Shown here in pieces: positions 1-7,609 of a stretch of 64,000 nt of DNA. The DNA is from Pontiellaceae bacterium B12219 (GTDB lineage: Bacteria > Verrucomicrobiota > Kiritimatiellia > Kiritimatiellales > Pontiellaceae). The stretch's first letter is position 1; every line of letters starts with the position of its first letter. A program made the position numbers and the translations under genes. The stretch lies in NCBI GenBank assembly GCA_029432795.1, contig JARNMJ010000008.1:39770-103769 (forward strand), given 5' to 3'. The notes beneath the pieces are model-generated. The model was not told the DNA's origin, made no database searches, and was given only the letters and a program-made list of their open reading frames with translations.

Positions 1-772
1 GAAAATTGCAACGTTCAATGCTAATTCAATTCGTTCGCGCCTGCCGATTCTTCTCCAATGGCTGGAAGATCGCGAGCCGGATATTCTGGGGATTCAGGAA
101 ACCAAGGCGCAGGATGAGGATTTTCCGCGGGAGGCGATTGAGGCGGCGGGGTATCATGTGGTTTTTAAAGGGGAGAAGTCCTACAACGGCGTGGCATTGA
201 TCTGCAAAAGCGAGCCGACGGAAGTGAAGTTCGGGTTTGATGACGGTGGCCCGGCGGATGAAACGCGCCTGGTTCGGGCGATGGTGGACGGGGTTGCCGT
301 GGTGAATACGTATGTTCCGCAGGGCCGGGCGATTGATCATGTGATGTATAAATACAAGCTGGGCTGGTATGCCCGGTTGAAACGACTTTTTGAAGCGGAA
401 TATGCTGCCGACCAGCCGCTGGCCTGGATTGGCGATATGAATATTGCCGTCGAACCGATTGATGTGAACAACCCGGCGGGAAAGAAGAATGATCCGTGTT
501 ATCACATCGATGCCCACAATGCATTTCTGGATGTCTGCTCCTTCGGCTTTTCCGATCTGCTCCGCAAGCATCATCCGGAAGACGAGGTGTACTCGTTCTT
601 TGATTACCGGGTAAAAAATGCGATTGAGAAAAACCTCGGATGGCGCATCGATTATGTGCTGACCACCGACCCGCTAACGCAGCAATGCATTTCGTGTGAT
701 GTGGATCTGGAGCCGCGCAAAAGGGAAAAACCGTCGGACCACACGTTTGTGGTGGCGGAGTTCAGGGCGTGA
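1..772 (+). CDS. xthA: Exodeoxyribonuclease III (5' end cut by the window edge)
   Basis: This is an AP endonuclease and 3'-5' exonuclease of the EEP family that acts in base-excision repair. The reading frame opens at base 2 with KIATFNANSIRSRL, the canonical XthA N-terminus; base 1 is a G, so it is probably the last base of the ATG and only two bases are missing. Motifs in order are GIQETK (catalytic Glu), YNGVALI, WIGDMNIAVEP (the G-D-x-N motif), DYRVKNAIEKNLGWRIDYVL and SDHTFVV (catalytic Asp-His), covering the whole family length of about 256 residues. A copy of the dispersed palindrome lies at 52-68 and is read as LQWLED. The gene converges on the TraB-like gene across a short spacer. 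Confidence 0.95.
   Translation, partial: KIATFNANSIRSRLPILLQWLEDREPDILGIQETKAQDEDFPREAIEAAGYHVVFKGEKSYNGVALICKSEPTEVKFGFDDGGPADETRLVRAMVDGVAVVNTYVPQGRAIDHVMYKYKLGWYARLKRLFEAEYAADQPLAWIGDMNIAVEPIDVNNPAGKKNDPCYHIDAHNAFLDVCSFGFSDLLRKHHPEDEVYSFFDYRVKNAIEKNLGWRIDYVLTTDPLTQQCISCDVDLEPRKREKPSDHTFVVAEFRA
52..68. repeat. Dispersed 17-bp palindrome, degenerate copy in xthA
   Basis: TCTCCAATGGCTGGAAG keeps the CCA-N5-TGG core but has weak outer arms. It is read as LQWLE in xthA. Confidence 0.5.
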
Positions 773-852
773 GGCGTGACGAATGAATCGTGACTAATAC
801 TTGTGCTTCCTGTTGACGGAACTTCCTGGGGGTTAAAATTTCACGTTTCACG

Positions 853-1728
853 TTATAGCTGCTCGACGGAAAATCCCTTTTTCTTGAGCAGGTTGATTAC
901 GCCTTCGTCGCCCGGCAGGTGTCCGGCTCCGACAACAACCATATAGACCTGATCGTCTTTGATCATTTTCCCGAGTTGTTTCACCCAGTTTCTGTTGCGG
1001 GCGGTGATAAATTTTTCGTAGAGCTCCGGGTAGCCCGCAAAGCTTTCCGCCATTAATTTTCCGAGAGTTTCCAGATCGCCGTTTTCCCATGCTGTCAGCA
1101 GTTCTTCAATTTCACTGCCGAGAAGGTCGAGATCTTTCAGGGCCCGGTTAACGAAATCATCAGGATTCTGGCGGGCAAGGGAATCGAACAGGCCGATCTG
1201 GAAATCAATGGTTTCCAATCCCTGGACCGGTTTGTTGTCGCGCACCGCTTTTTCAAAGAAATAGGTGTCGAGCCCGTGTTTTGTATTCAGCCCGAGTTGC
1301 TGCATTTTAACCAGCGTAAGTGTCATGGTGGCAAACCAGGGCTTGAATTGCTGAATAACGCCCATGGGAAGACCGGCATTGCTACAGGCGGCTTCGAGCG
1401 ATTGATAGGTGGCCGGACTGAGAGCCGATTGTAAAGAATCCGGCGGGGTGAGCATTCCCTTTTTGAGAATGAGCTGCTGGGTTTGCGGGGAGGTCATTTG
1501 CGCCATATCGACCTCCAGCACGAGGGCTGTTGCGTTGGAATACGCATTTTCAATGGCGGGTGCGAGCGGATAATTATCCGCTTTCAGCACATGGGATGAG
1601 CCTTGAATGTATAGCGTGTTTTCTCCTGAGCTGACCGTCCAGAGTGTGCTCTTCCCCTGTGTGATGGGAACTAAGGCTGCGATGGTAATAAGGGTGAGGG
1701 TTTTCAGGGCTGTTCGTTTATTCATCAT
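853..1728 (-). CDS. TraB/GumN family secreted protein
   Basis: This is a 291-residue protein of the TraB/GumN (PF01963) type. The N-terminus MMNKRTALKTLTLITIAALVP is a Sec signal peptide, so the protein is exported. The mature part begins LWTVSSGENTLYIQGSSHVL, which matches the family's GS-H start, and the C-terminus has MVVVGAGHLPGDEGVINLL, matching the conserved GxxH-LxGxxG-xxLL motif. The molecular function of bacterial members is poorly known; a metalloprotease-like role has been proposed. The start at 1728 is preceded by GGAG eight bases upstream; the in-frame codon further upstream has no signal sequence in register. It stands alone and converges with xthA. Confidence 0.8.
   Translation of the reverse strand: MMNKRTALKTLTLITIAALVPITQGKSTLWTVSSGENTLYIQGSSHVLKADNYPLAPAIENAYSNATALVLEVDMAQMTSPQTQQLILKKGMLTPPDSLQSALSPATYQSLEAACSNAGLPMGVIQQFKPWFATMTLTLVKMQQLGLNTKHGLDTYFFEKAVRDNKPVQGLETIDFQIGLFDSLARQNPDDFVNRALKDLDLLGSEIEELLTAWENGDLETLGKLMAESFAGYPELYEKFITARNRNWVKQLGKMIKDDQVYMVVVGAGHLPGDEGVINLLKKKGFSVEQL
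1212..1228. repeat. Dispersed palindrome, half-degenerate copy in the TraB-like gene
   Basis: TTTCCAATCCCTGGACC has an intact left arm and core; the right arm has drifted. Confidence 0.45.
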
Positions 1729-1869
1729 ATCGGCTTCTCCAATTACAAAACCATACACGTTATTGAATACTGACAAAGGAATATTGAAATGCTTGAAGGG
1801 CTTTTCAAGCTCTCAAATATTGTACTTGTGCAACTTTGTCATCTTTCTATAATCAACGCCTATACCGAA

Positions 1870-1887
1870 ACAGTACTATTTACAGTA
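1870..1887. promoter_or_regulatory. Direct repeat ACAGTA upstream of the first MscS gene
   Basis: ACAGTACTATTTACAGTA carries two ACAGTA words in 12-bp phase, ending 22 bp before the start codon at 1910. A near copy (ACAGTACTAAAATAGTA) lies in the same place before the second MscS gene. It may be a shared regulator site or part of the core promoter. Confidence 0.35.
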
Positions 1888-1909
1888 TAAAATTAGCCGG
1901 GAGGGCAAA

Positions 1910-2764
1910 ATGGATACAAATGCAGTTGTTATTGCAGGCAGTGAAGAGATCACTCCGATTCTGGATAAGGTCCAGGATATTGTGGTCGTGTTTGGCGTGA
2001 AGATTGTGGCAGCACTACTCGTTCTGATTATCGGGTTATGGCTTGCCAAGCTCATCACAGGAGGAGTTGCTAAACTGATGGCGAAGCGGGGGGTCGATGT
2101 TACTCTCGCCAAGTTTTGCTGCAGTCTTGTATCAGTCGGTTTGAAAGCATTCGTATTTATTGCCGCTCTTGAAAAGCTGGAAGTAAAGACGGCCTCGTTT
2201 ATTGCTATTCTGGGTGCGGCCGGTTTGGCAATCGGTTTGGCGTTGCAGGGATCTTTGGCGAACTTTGCGGCCGGTGTTTTGATGCTGATCTTCAAGCCCT
2301 TCAAAGTGGGCGACTTCATCGATGCCGGGGGTACAGCCGGTTCTGTGCTGGAAATCGGCATCTTCACCACCATTCTGAAATCGCCGGACAATAAGAAAAT
2401 CATTGTTCCGAACGCGCAGGTAACCGGAGGTGCAATTACCAATGTGAATACATTCGGAACTCGCAGACTCGATCTGGTTGCGGGCATTGGTTATGGCGAT
2501 GATATTGATAAGGCCAGACAGGTTCTGAATGATATCATTGCATCTGATGAACGGATTCTGAAAGATCCGGCACCGACAGTTGCTGTGGTTGAACTGGCCG
2601 ACAGCAGCGTAAACTTCGTGGTGCGCCCATGGTGTAATTCGGCGGATTATTGGGGCCTGCATTTCGACCTCACGGAAGCCATCAAGAAAAAATTCGACGA
2701 AGCTGGAATTTCAATTCCGTTCCCGCAGCGCGATGTGCACGTCTACGAACACAAAAACGACTGA
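1910..2764 (+). CDS. mscS: Small-conductance mechanosensitive channel, MscS family (copy 1)
   Basis: This inner-membrane channel releases solutes under hypo-osmotic shock. It has 284 residues, the size of E. coli MscS, with three membrane segments: about residues 22-50, 68-88 and the pore helix TM3 at about 95-125, which is Gly/Ala rich (ILGAAGLAIGLALQGSLANF). The beta domain (FKPFKVGDFIDAGGTAGSVLEIG) and the C-terminal alpha-beta domain ending FPQRDVHVYEH follow the family order. A strong GGGAGG site precedes the ATG. A near-identical paralogue lies directly downstream, separated by a palindrome and a terminator, so each copy is probably transcribed separately. Confidence 0.93.
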   Translation: MDTNAVVIAGSEEITPILDKVQDIVVVFGVKIVAALLVLIIGLWLAKLITGGVAKLMAKRGVDVTLAKFCCSLVSVGLKAFVFIAALEKLEVKTASFIAILGAAGLAIGLALQGSLANFAAGVLMLIFKPFKVGDFIDAGGTAGSVLEIGIFTTILKSPDNKKIIVPNAQVTGGAITNVNTFGTRRLDLVAGIGYGDDIDKARQVLNDIIASDERILKDPAPTVAVVELADSSVNFVVRPWCNSADYWGLHFDLTEAIKKKFDEAGISIPFPQRDVHVYEHKND

Positions 2765-2765
2765 T

Positions 2766-2782
2766 TTTCCAAACCTTGGAAA
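2766..2782. repeat. Dispersed 17-bp palindrome, strict copy after mscS copy 1
   Basis: TTTCCAAACCTTGGAAA begins two bases after the stop codon and sits between the stop and the terminator hairpin. Confidence 0.85.
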
Positions 2783-2790
2783 ACCATGTG

Positions 2791-2826
2791 AAAAAAGCCG
2801 GGGCAGTTTTGCTCCGGCTTTTTCTA
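2791..2826 (+). terminator. Rho-independent terminator of mscS copy 1
   Basis: An AAAAAAGCCGGGGC arm, an AGTTTT loop and a GCTCCGGCTTTTTCT arm form a GC-rich hairpin with one G-T pair, followed by a T run. Confidence 0.85.
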
Positions 2827-2870
2827 TGTCCGGAACGTCTTGGTTGTTGCTAATTCTTTGGCTGCGAAAT

Positions 2871-2887
2871 ACAGTACTAAAATAGTA
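2871..2887. promoter_or_regulatory. ACAGTA-type repeat upstream of the second MscS gene
   Basis: ACAGTACTAAAATAGTA, in AT-rich sequence 36-52 bp before the start at 2923, resembles the element at 1870-1887. A role in co-regulating the two channels is inference. Confidence 0.33.
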
Positions 2888-2922
2888 GCATTAAATATAA
2901 TTCAAATCACAGGGAGGGAAAC

Positions 2923-3786
2923 ATGGAAACAAACGAAGTGGTCGAGACGGTTGAATCAGCAGTCCAAAGTTCGGGAGATATTTTGGAGACGGTTCAAACC
3001 ATCGGGGTGGAGTGGGGGATGAAAATCATCGCCGCTGTGCTGGTGCTGGTGATTGGTATGTTTGTTGTGAAGCTCATCAAAAAGGGCATCGTTAAACTGA
3101 TGGAGCGTTCCAAGGTTGATCATACCCTGATTTCATTTGTCAGCAGTCTGATTCATGTGGGGTTGCAGGCGTTTGTTGTTATTGCTGCACTGGAAAAGCT
3201 GAACGTGAAAACGGCCTCTTTTATCGCGGTGCTCGGTGCGGCCGGTCTGGCCGTGGGATTGGCTTTGCAGGGCTCGCTTTCCAACTTTGCTTCCGGTGTG
3301 TTGATGATTATCTTCAAGCCGTTCAAAGTGGGCGATGTGGTGGATGCCGGCGGAGTGGTGGGAACCGTGAGAGATATCGGAATTTTTACGACTCATGTGG
3401 ATACGCTGGATAACAAAAAAACCATTGTTCCGAATGCCAAACTGATGTCGGACAACATCACAAACTATTCTGCGAACAAAACCCGCCGTGTCGACCTGGC
3501 CGCCGGCATCAGTTACAGTTGTGACATCGATAAGGCCCGTACCGCCATCCAGTCCGTACTGAAGGAGATACCCGGCATTCTTGATACGCCGGCTCCGACC
3601 ATTAAAGTTTCCGAAATGGCCGACAGCAGTGTGAACTTTGCGGTACGCCCGTGGTGTGCGCCGGCCGACTATTGGGATGTCTATTTCGGTGTGACGGAAG
3701 GCATCAAAAAGAAATTCGATGCCGAAGGGATCACCATTCCATTCCCGCAGCGCGATGTGCACATCTATGAGCACAAAGAGGGCTGA
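2923..3786 (+). CDS. Small-conductance mechanosensitive channel, MscS family (copy 2)
   Basis: A 287-residue paralogue of the preceding channel that aligns with it end to end, including the pore helix (LGAAGLAVGLALQGSLSNF) and the C-terminus (IPFPQRDVHIYEH). The two copies differ mostly in the N-terminal 40 residues and in the loop regions of the beta domain, which suggests an old tandem duplication with divergence in gating or expression rather than a recent one. It has its own GGGAGGG ribosome site, its own AT-rich upstream region and its own terminator. Confidence 0.92.
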   Translation: METNEVVETVESAVQSSGDILETVQTIGVEWGMKIIAAVLVLVIGMFVVKLIKKGIVKLMERSKVDHTLISFVSSLIHVGLQAFVVIAALEKLNVKTASFIAVLGAAGLAVGLALQGSLSNFASGVLMIIFKPFKVGDVVDAGGVVGTVRDIGIFTTHVDTLDNKKTIVPNAKLMSDNITNYSANKTRRVDLAAGISYSCDIDKARTAIQSVLKEIPGILDTPAPTIKVSEMADSSVNFAVRPWCAPADYWDVYFGVTEGIKKKFDAEGITIPFPQRDVHIYEHKEG

Positions 3787-3804
3787 TTATTCAGGGATTG
3801 GAGA

Positions 3805-3821
3805 TTTCCAATCGTTGGAAA
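3805..3821. repeat. Dispersed palindrome, strict copy after mscS copy 2
   Basis: TTTCCAATCGTTGGAAA lies 18 bp after the stop and 12 bp before the terminator, the same order as behind copy 1. Confidence 0.85.
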
Positions 3822-3832
3822 CTTGTTTCAAG

Positions 3833-3865
3833 CTGCCGCGCCGTTCAGACTGCGCGGCAGTTTTT
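3833..3865 (+). terminator. Rho-independent terminator of mscS copy 2
   Basis: A perfect CTGCCGCGC/GCGCGGCAG stem with a 10-nt loop is followed by TTTTTC. Confidence 0.88.
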
Positions 3866-3888
3866 CAGTATATATTGGAGCGTATTGA

Positions 3889-4380
3889 ATGTTTAAAACC
3901 GTGAATGATGTGGATTGGGAAAACTGGGAGCCGGTAACCGTGGCGACCCTGATGTTTGTGATTAAAGATGGAAAAATCCTGCTGATTCATAAAAAACGCG
4001 GATTCGGGAAGGGTAAAATTAACGGTCCGGGCGGTAAGCTGGAGCCCGGCGAAACCACCGAACAGTGTGCCATCCGCGAAACGCAGGAAGAATTGTGCAT
4101 TACCCCGACCGGCGTCGAATTCGCCGGTGAACTGCATTTTCAGTTTACAGATGATAATTCCATTCATGGCTACGTTTACACGGCCACTGATTACGAAGGG
4201 GAGCCGACGGAGACCGATGAAGCCGTTCCGCTCTGGTACTCGATCGATAATCTTCCGTTTGAGCGCATGTGGCAGGACGACCATATCTGGTTCCCGTATA
4301 TGCTGGAAGGGCGGCAATTTTCCGGACGCTTCATTTTTGATGACGACCGTATGCTCGATCATGTTATCGATCTCGTTTAA
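3889..4380 (+). CDS. NUDIX hydrolase, MTH1-like nucleotide-pool sanitiser
   Basis: A 163-residue NUDIX hydrolase. The Nudix box is complete (GGKLEPGETTEQCAIRETQEEL, residues about 48-69). Beyond the box it follows the animal MTH1 pattern: KKRGFGKGKINGPGG before the box, then ELHFQF, ETDEAVPLW, the WQDD motif (MTH1 has WPDD), WFP and a C-terminal FDDDRMLDHV. It is therefore probably an 8-oxo-dGTP or 2-OH-dATP diphosphatase rather than a generic NUDIX enzyme. Start chosen at the ATG with GGAG nine bases upstream; the reading frame begins inside the tail of the mscS terminator region, so it needs its own promoter. Confidence 0.88.
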   Translation: MFKTVNDVDWENWEPVTVATLMFVIKDGKILLIHKKRGFGKGKINGPGGKLEPGETTEQCAIRETQEELCITPTGVEFAGELHFQFTDDNSIHGYVYTATDYEGEPTETDEAVPLWYSIDNLPFERMWQDDHIWFPYMLEGRQFSGRFIFDDDRMLDHVIDLV

Positions 4381-4507
4381 CTGCTTTGGCGCAGGAATTG
4401 CTCGTACAACAGGTGAAATGTGCTGTGCGTCATATTTGCGCAGCAATTTTAGTTGCGTTGAACGGGGTTCCCGTTAGGGTGCGCATCTTTCTATTTAGGA
4501 GGCGGTT

Positions 4508-4933
4508 ATGAAAGTAATGCTTAAAATAACAAGTTTGTGTGTGAGTACCTCGCTGCTGGCGGGGTGTGCTTCGATGAATGGAGCACAGGGGCCGAGAGGG
4601 CCCGGACTTGTATCGCGCGGGTATGCCACGGAAAGCGGCAGTTATGCTGAAGTGGGAGTTTCTTTCTCAACCGTCGGGGATTTTACGGCGCTGGTGAATC
4701 CTTATCGCTGGAAAAATCCGGTGCAGACCGGCGGAAGCCTTTCCTGGCTGAATCCGGGTGCGTGGAGCGATGATGCCGGCCGTACAGGCCGCGTGTTGCT
4801 GGGTGAAGTTGTTGTGGTTGGCGGTGTTGCCATTGCAGCGTCTGCAGGCGGCGGTGGCGGCGACGGTGGCGGAAGTTCCGGCCCAACTACGCCGGGTACG
4901 CCTCCGGATCCGCCCGGTGGTACTCCAGATTAA
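4508..4933 (+). CDS. Small glycine-rich lipoprotein
   Basis: A 141-residue protein with a lipoprotein signal peptide: charged MKVMLK, hydrophobic core, and lipobox LLAGC with Cys at about residue 20. The middle (YATESGSYAEVGVSFSTVGDFTALVNPYRWKNP) looks beta-rich. A short hydrophobic Ala/Val stretch follows and the tail is Gly/Pro rich (GGGGGDGGGSSG, then TPGTPPDPPGG), probably a flexible linker to the wall or outer membrane. AGGAGG precedes the ATG. I do not recognise a family. Confidence 0.75.
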   Translation: MKVMLKITSLCVSTSLLAGCASMNGAQGPRGPGLVSRGYATESGSYAEVGVSFSTVGDFTALVNPYRWKNPVQTGGSLSWLNPGAWSDDAGRTGRVLLGEVVVVGGVAIAASAGGGGGDGGGSSGPTTPGTPPDPPGGTPD

Positions 4934-4947
4934 TCCGGGCACAAAAG

Positions 4948-4987
4948 AAACCAGAGGTTGGAAAACAGGTTTTCCAACCTTTGGATT
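4948..4987. repeat. Paired palindrome copies forming a long hairpin between the lipoprotein and cspA
   Basis: Two degenerate copies of the dispersed motif (AAACCAGAGGTTGGAAA at 4948-4964 and TTTCCAACCTTTGGATT at 4971-4987) lie side by side. Their inner arms give a 12-bp perfect inverted repeat at 4955-4980 (AGGTTGGAAAAC/GTTTTCCAACCT). Read on the minus strand it is followed by a T-rich stretch and could terminate cspA. Confidence 0.6.
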
Positions 4988-5014
4988 ATGTAAGGAAAAT
5001 TCAGTCGGCAGGAA

Positions 5015-5230
5015 TTAGCCGGCTAAAGAGACGTTGCTGGCCTGCGGGCCCTTTTGTCCGTTTTCGACGTTAAAGGTTACGCTTTGGCCTTCCTGCAGTG
5101 AGCGGCGGCCTTCCATGTTGATTGCGGTGAAGTGAACAAACACATCATCACCTGTTTCGCGGGCAATGAATCCAAAACCCTTTTCATCATTGAACCACTT
5201 AACGGTACCTGTTTCGATTTGGTCTGACAT
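5015..5230 (-). CDS. cspA: Cold-shock domain protein
   Basis: A 71-residue single cold-shock domain. RNP1 (KGFGFI) and RNP2 (VFVHF) are intact, and the fold runs from [12 protein letters not shown] to GPQASNV. Such proteins bind single-stranded RNA/DNA and act as RNA chaperones. AGGAG precedes the start. The upstream spacer is long and AT rich, as is common for csp genes with regulatory 5' leaders, but I cannot define the leader's structure here. Confidence 0.95.
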   Translation of the reverse strand: MSDQIETGTVKWFNDEKGFGFIARETGDDVFVHFTAINMEGRRSLQEGQSVTFNVENGQKGPQASNVSLAG

Positions 5231-5631
5231 ATGACTATACTCCTAAACGGGCCGTTTCCGGCCATTCTTACTTGTTTTGACCAATCCCCCTTAAAGAACC
5301 GGCCGCTCAACACATTCCCCGAAGGGTAGACTTCTAATAGTCCATGCTCAAAAGCTAAAGAGTTATAATAAGTATGGCGAGCATTGTTTTTATCAATTTA
5401 ACAGTGCTGGCCGGTTGAAATGGTGTTTTTTCAGCGGTCGAAAAGGCGGTGCGGTCCGGTTCCGGAGAGCGGAGAAAATCGGATTATTTTAAAAGATGAC
5501 TAAATCGGTATTAAAATACCAATTTAGGGTTGCAACTGGACCGATCCGGTGCGATAAATTTTGGATTATTAAAGACGTGATAAAACTACGCACATTTTGT
5601 ATTCTGTGGTTATTCACCGGGAGGCGCTGCG
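5231..5631. other. 400-bp divergent regulatory region between cspA and the respiratory operon
   Basis: No gene is visible. On the cspA side there is AT-rich sequence with TTGATA (minus strand, 5396-5391) and a TATTAT further downstream, a weak promoter candidate. On the operon side there is a 28-bp inverted repeat at 5500-5527 followed by AT-rich sequence and the GGGAGG ribosome site of the first gene. Both genes start outward from here, so two promoters must lie within it. Confidence 0.5.
5500..5527. promoter_or_regulatory. 28-bp inverted repeat, candidate operator of the respiratory operon
   Basis: CTAAATCGGTATT and AATACCAATTTAG are 13-bp arms around an AA centre with a single mismatch (a G-T pair if transcribed). 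It lies 105 bp upstream of the first gene of the NADH/bc/cbb3 operon. It does not match the FNR/CRP consensus (TTGAT-N4-ATCAA). No T run follows, so it is more likely a protein-binding site than a terminator. Confidence 0.5.
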
Positions 5632-7419
5632 ATGGCGGTTGAAAAGATTAAAGTTGAATTACCTACGGATGCGTATTACGAAGCAGAGGTGGCGTGCCGT
5701 AATTCGTGTCCTGTGAAAACAGATGCGCGCGGATACCTGATGGCTACTGTTGCGGGCAAATATGAAGAAGCCTACGCCATTTCCCGTGCAACCAATCCAT
5801 TTGCTTCCATTTGCGGTAAAGTCTGCGGGGCTCCCTGTGAAAAAGGGTGTCGCCGTTCAGATGTTGATGAGGCCGTTGTTATTCGTAACATCAAAGGCTT
5901 TCTGACGGATAAACACGGTCCGGAAAAAGGTGACCTGCGGAAACCGCTGACCTATTCGATTGCTCCGGGTTCAGTTGAACCGAAGTTGAATGGAAAGTCT
6001 GTCGGGATTATCGGAGGCGGTTGCGCCGGTTATACGGCCGCACACGATCTCGCCCGTCTGGGTTACAGTGTGACCATTTATGAGCGTTGGGAAAAATCCG
6101 GCGGTCAGTTGGTGCAGGGTGTTCCGATTAACCGCCTGTCGCGCAAAGTGGTGGCGGATGAACTGGCTTCGATTGAGCAGTTTTCCAATATCGAGGTGAA
6201 AAACGGCGTAGATGTCGGCACCGATATTACGTTCCAGGAATTGGAAAAGAAACATGATGCGGTTTATATCGCAGTAGGATTGGCAAAAGGAAAAAAAATT
6301 CCGCTTCCGAATGCCGACCATAAAGATGTCTTTATCGGACTGGCTTTCCTGTTTGATTTTAACCTGCGCGAAAAGTGGGATCTCTCCTCAACCCGTTCGA
6401 TTGTAATCGGAGGCGGCGATGTGGCGTTCGACGTGGCGCGTTCTGCACTGCGTTGCGGATCGCCCGATGTTCAGCTGGCTTGTCTGGAACGGGAGCATCT
6501 GAATGAAATGACGGGTTCCGTGGACGAACGTGAAGGCGGTCGGCGCGAAGGTGTTACCATTAACGACGGCTGGGGCCCCCGTGAAATTGTTGTTGAAAAC
6601 GGTAAGATCAAGGGCTTGCTGGTCAGTAAAGTTATCCGTGTTTTCGACGAGGACGGAAAGTTTTCGCCGCAGCTGGAAGAGGAAACGCGCCTGATTGAGG
6701 GCGATGCGGTTTTCTTCGCGGTGGGGCAGGGGTCAGATCTGGACTTTCTGGAAGGTTCCGGGGTGGAAGTGACACCGCAGGGCTGGGTGAAAGTGGTGAA
6801 TCAGGAAACGCTGCAGACCAGCAAACCGAATGTGTTTGTGGGCGGCGATATTGCGCACGGACCGAAGCTGTTTATTGATGCGGTTGCATCGGGCAGCAAA
6901 GCGGCCCAGGGCATCCACGCTTTCATTACCGGCGGTGAACCGAAATCGCTGAAACGTAAAATCACCTTCACTGATCTTCCGGAGTATGAAAGAAAATCAC
7001 TCTATGTGGATGAAGAGCGCGAAGAGCGCGAAGAACTTCCGGTGGATCCGGCCAAAGATCCTGAATTTAATACGACGGTCGAATATCCTGACTTTGATGC
7101 AAAGGAGCAGGCAAGTCGCTGTCTGGAATGTCATATTCACCCCACCTTCGAAGGGGACATCTGTATCCTTTGCGGTGGTTGCGTGGACGTTTGTCCTTCG
7201 TACTGCCTTTCGATGAAGACCGTGGATCGGGTGGATGGCGGCGAAGATTTGATGGTGTTGGCCGAAAAGGAATTCGGCAGCATGGAAGTGGCGGAGGCAG
7301 AAGGATCGGTGATGTTGTTCGATCCGCTTAAATGTATCCGTTGTGGCATGTGTGCACAGAAGTGCCCGACGGGCGCGTGTAAGATGTCGGTGAATGAATT
7401 CGAGGATTGTTTCGCATAG
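5632..7419 (+). CDS. NAD(P)-binding flavoprotein with three Fe-S regions (GltD/DPYD-type oxidoreductase)
   Basis: A 595-residue soluble oxidoreductase. The N-terminal Fe-S domain (about residues 18-95) has the cysteines of the glutamate synthase small-subunit/dihydropyrimidine dehydrogenase type (NSCPVKTDARGYL, CGKVCGAPCEKGCRR). An FAD site follows (VGIIGGGCAGYTAAHDLARLG, near residue 125) and an NAD(P) site (IVIGGGDVAFDVARSALRCG, near 260). The last 110 residues hold a cysteine-rich ferredoxin module (CLECH, CILCGGCVDVCPSYC, CIRCGMCAQKCPTGAC). It heads an operon of a Rieske/cytochrome b complex and a cbb3 oxidase, so it probably passes electrons from NAD(P)H or ferredoxin towards the quinone pool or directly to the b/c complex. 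The electron acceptor cannot be read from sequence. GGGAGG precedes the ATG. Confidence 0.85.
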   Translation: MAVEKIKVELPTDAYYEAEVACRNSCPVKTDARGYLMATVAGKYEEAYAISRATNPFASICGKVCGAPCEKGCRRSDVDEAVVIRNIKGFLTDKHGPEKGDLRKPLTYSIAPGSVEPKLNGKSVGIIGGGCAGYTAAHDLARLGYSVTIYERWEKSGGQLVQGVPINRLSRKVVADELASIEQFSNIEVKNGVDVGTDITFQELEKKHDAVYIAVGLAKGKKIPLPNADHKDVFIGLAFLFDFNLREKWDLSSTRSIVIGGGDVAFDVARSALRCGSPDVQLACLEREHLNEMTGSVDEREGGRREGVTINDGWGPREIVVENGKIKGLLVSKVIRVFDEDGKFSPQLEEETRLIEGDAVFFAVGQGSDLDFLEGSGVEVTPQGWVKVVNQETLQTSKPNVFVGGDIAHGPKLFIDAVASGSKAAQGIHAFITGGEPKSLKRKITFTDLPEYERKSLYVDEEREEREELPVDPAKDPEFNTTVEYPDFDAKEQASRCLECHIHPTFEGDICILCGGCVDVCPSYCLSMKTVDRVDGGEDLMVLAEKEFGSMEVAEAEGSVMLFDPLKCIRCGMCAQKCPTGACKMSVNEFEDCFA

Positions 7420-7429
7420 GAGTAAAGCC

Positions 7430-7609
7430 ATGTTGATTCTGACCATTGTCCTTTTAATTGCCACAACGCTTCTCGGTACGATTTTTTTCGGCCTGTTTCG
7501 ATGGGCGGTTAAGGATGGTCAGTTTGACGATCCCGAAGAAGCAAAGTATGTAATTTTCCGCGAAGAAGAAAAGCACGCGAACGGTGCTGTTGACGGAGGA
7601 ATAAAATAA
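7430..7609 (+). CDS. ccoS: cbb3 oxidase assembly protein CcoS
   Basis: A 59-residue protein with one N-terminal membrane helix ([22 protein letters not shown]) followed by [19 protein letters not shown], which matches the CcoS hallmark W-A-x-x-x-G-Q-F-D-D. CcoS is needed for cofactor insertion into the cbb3 oxidase. AGGAG lies just before the ATG at 7430; a longer reading frame starts within the preceding gene and is unlikely. Its stop overlaps the Rieske start (TAATG). Its place here, ahead of the Rieske gene rather than next to ccoI, is unusual. Confidence 0.85.
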   Translation: MLILTIVLLIATTLLGTIFFGLFRWAVKDGQFDDPEEAKYVIFREEEKHANGAVDGGIK

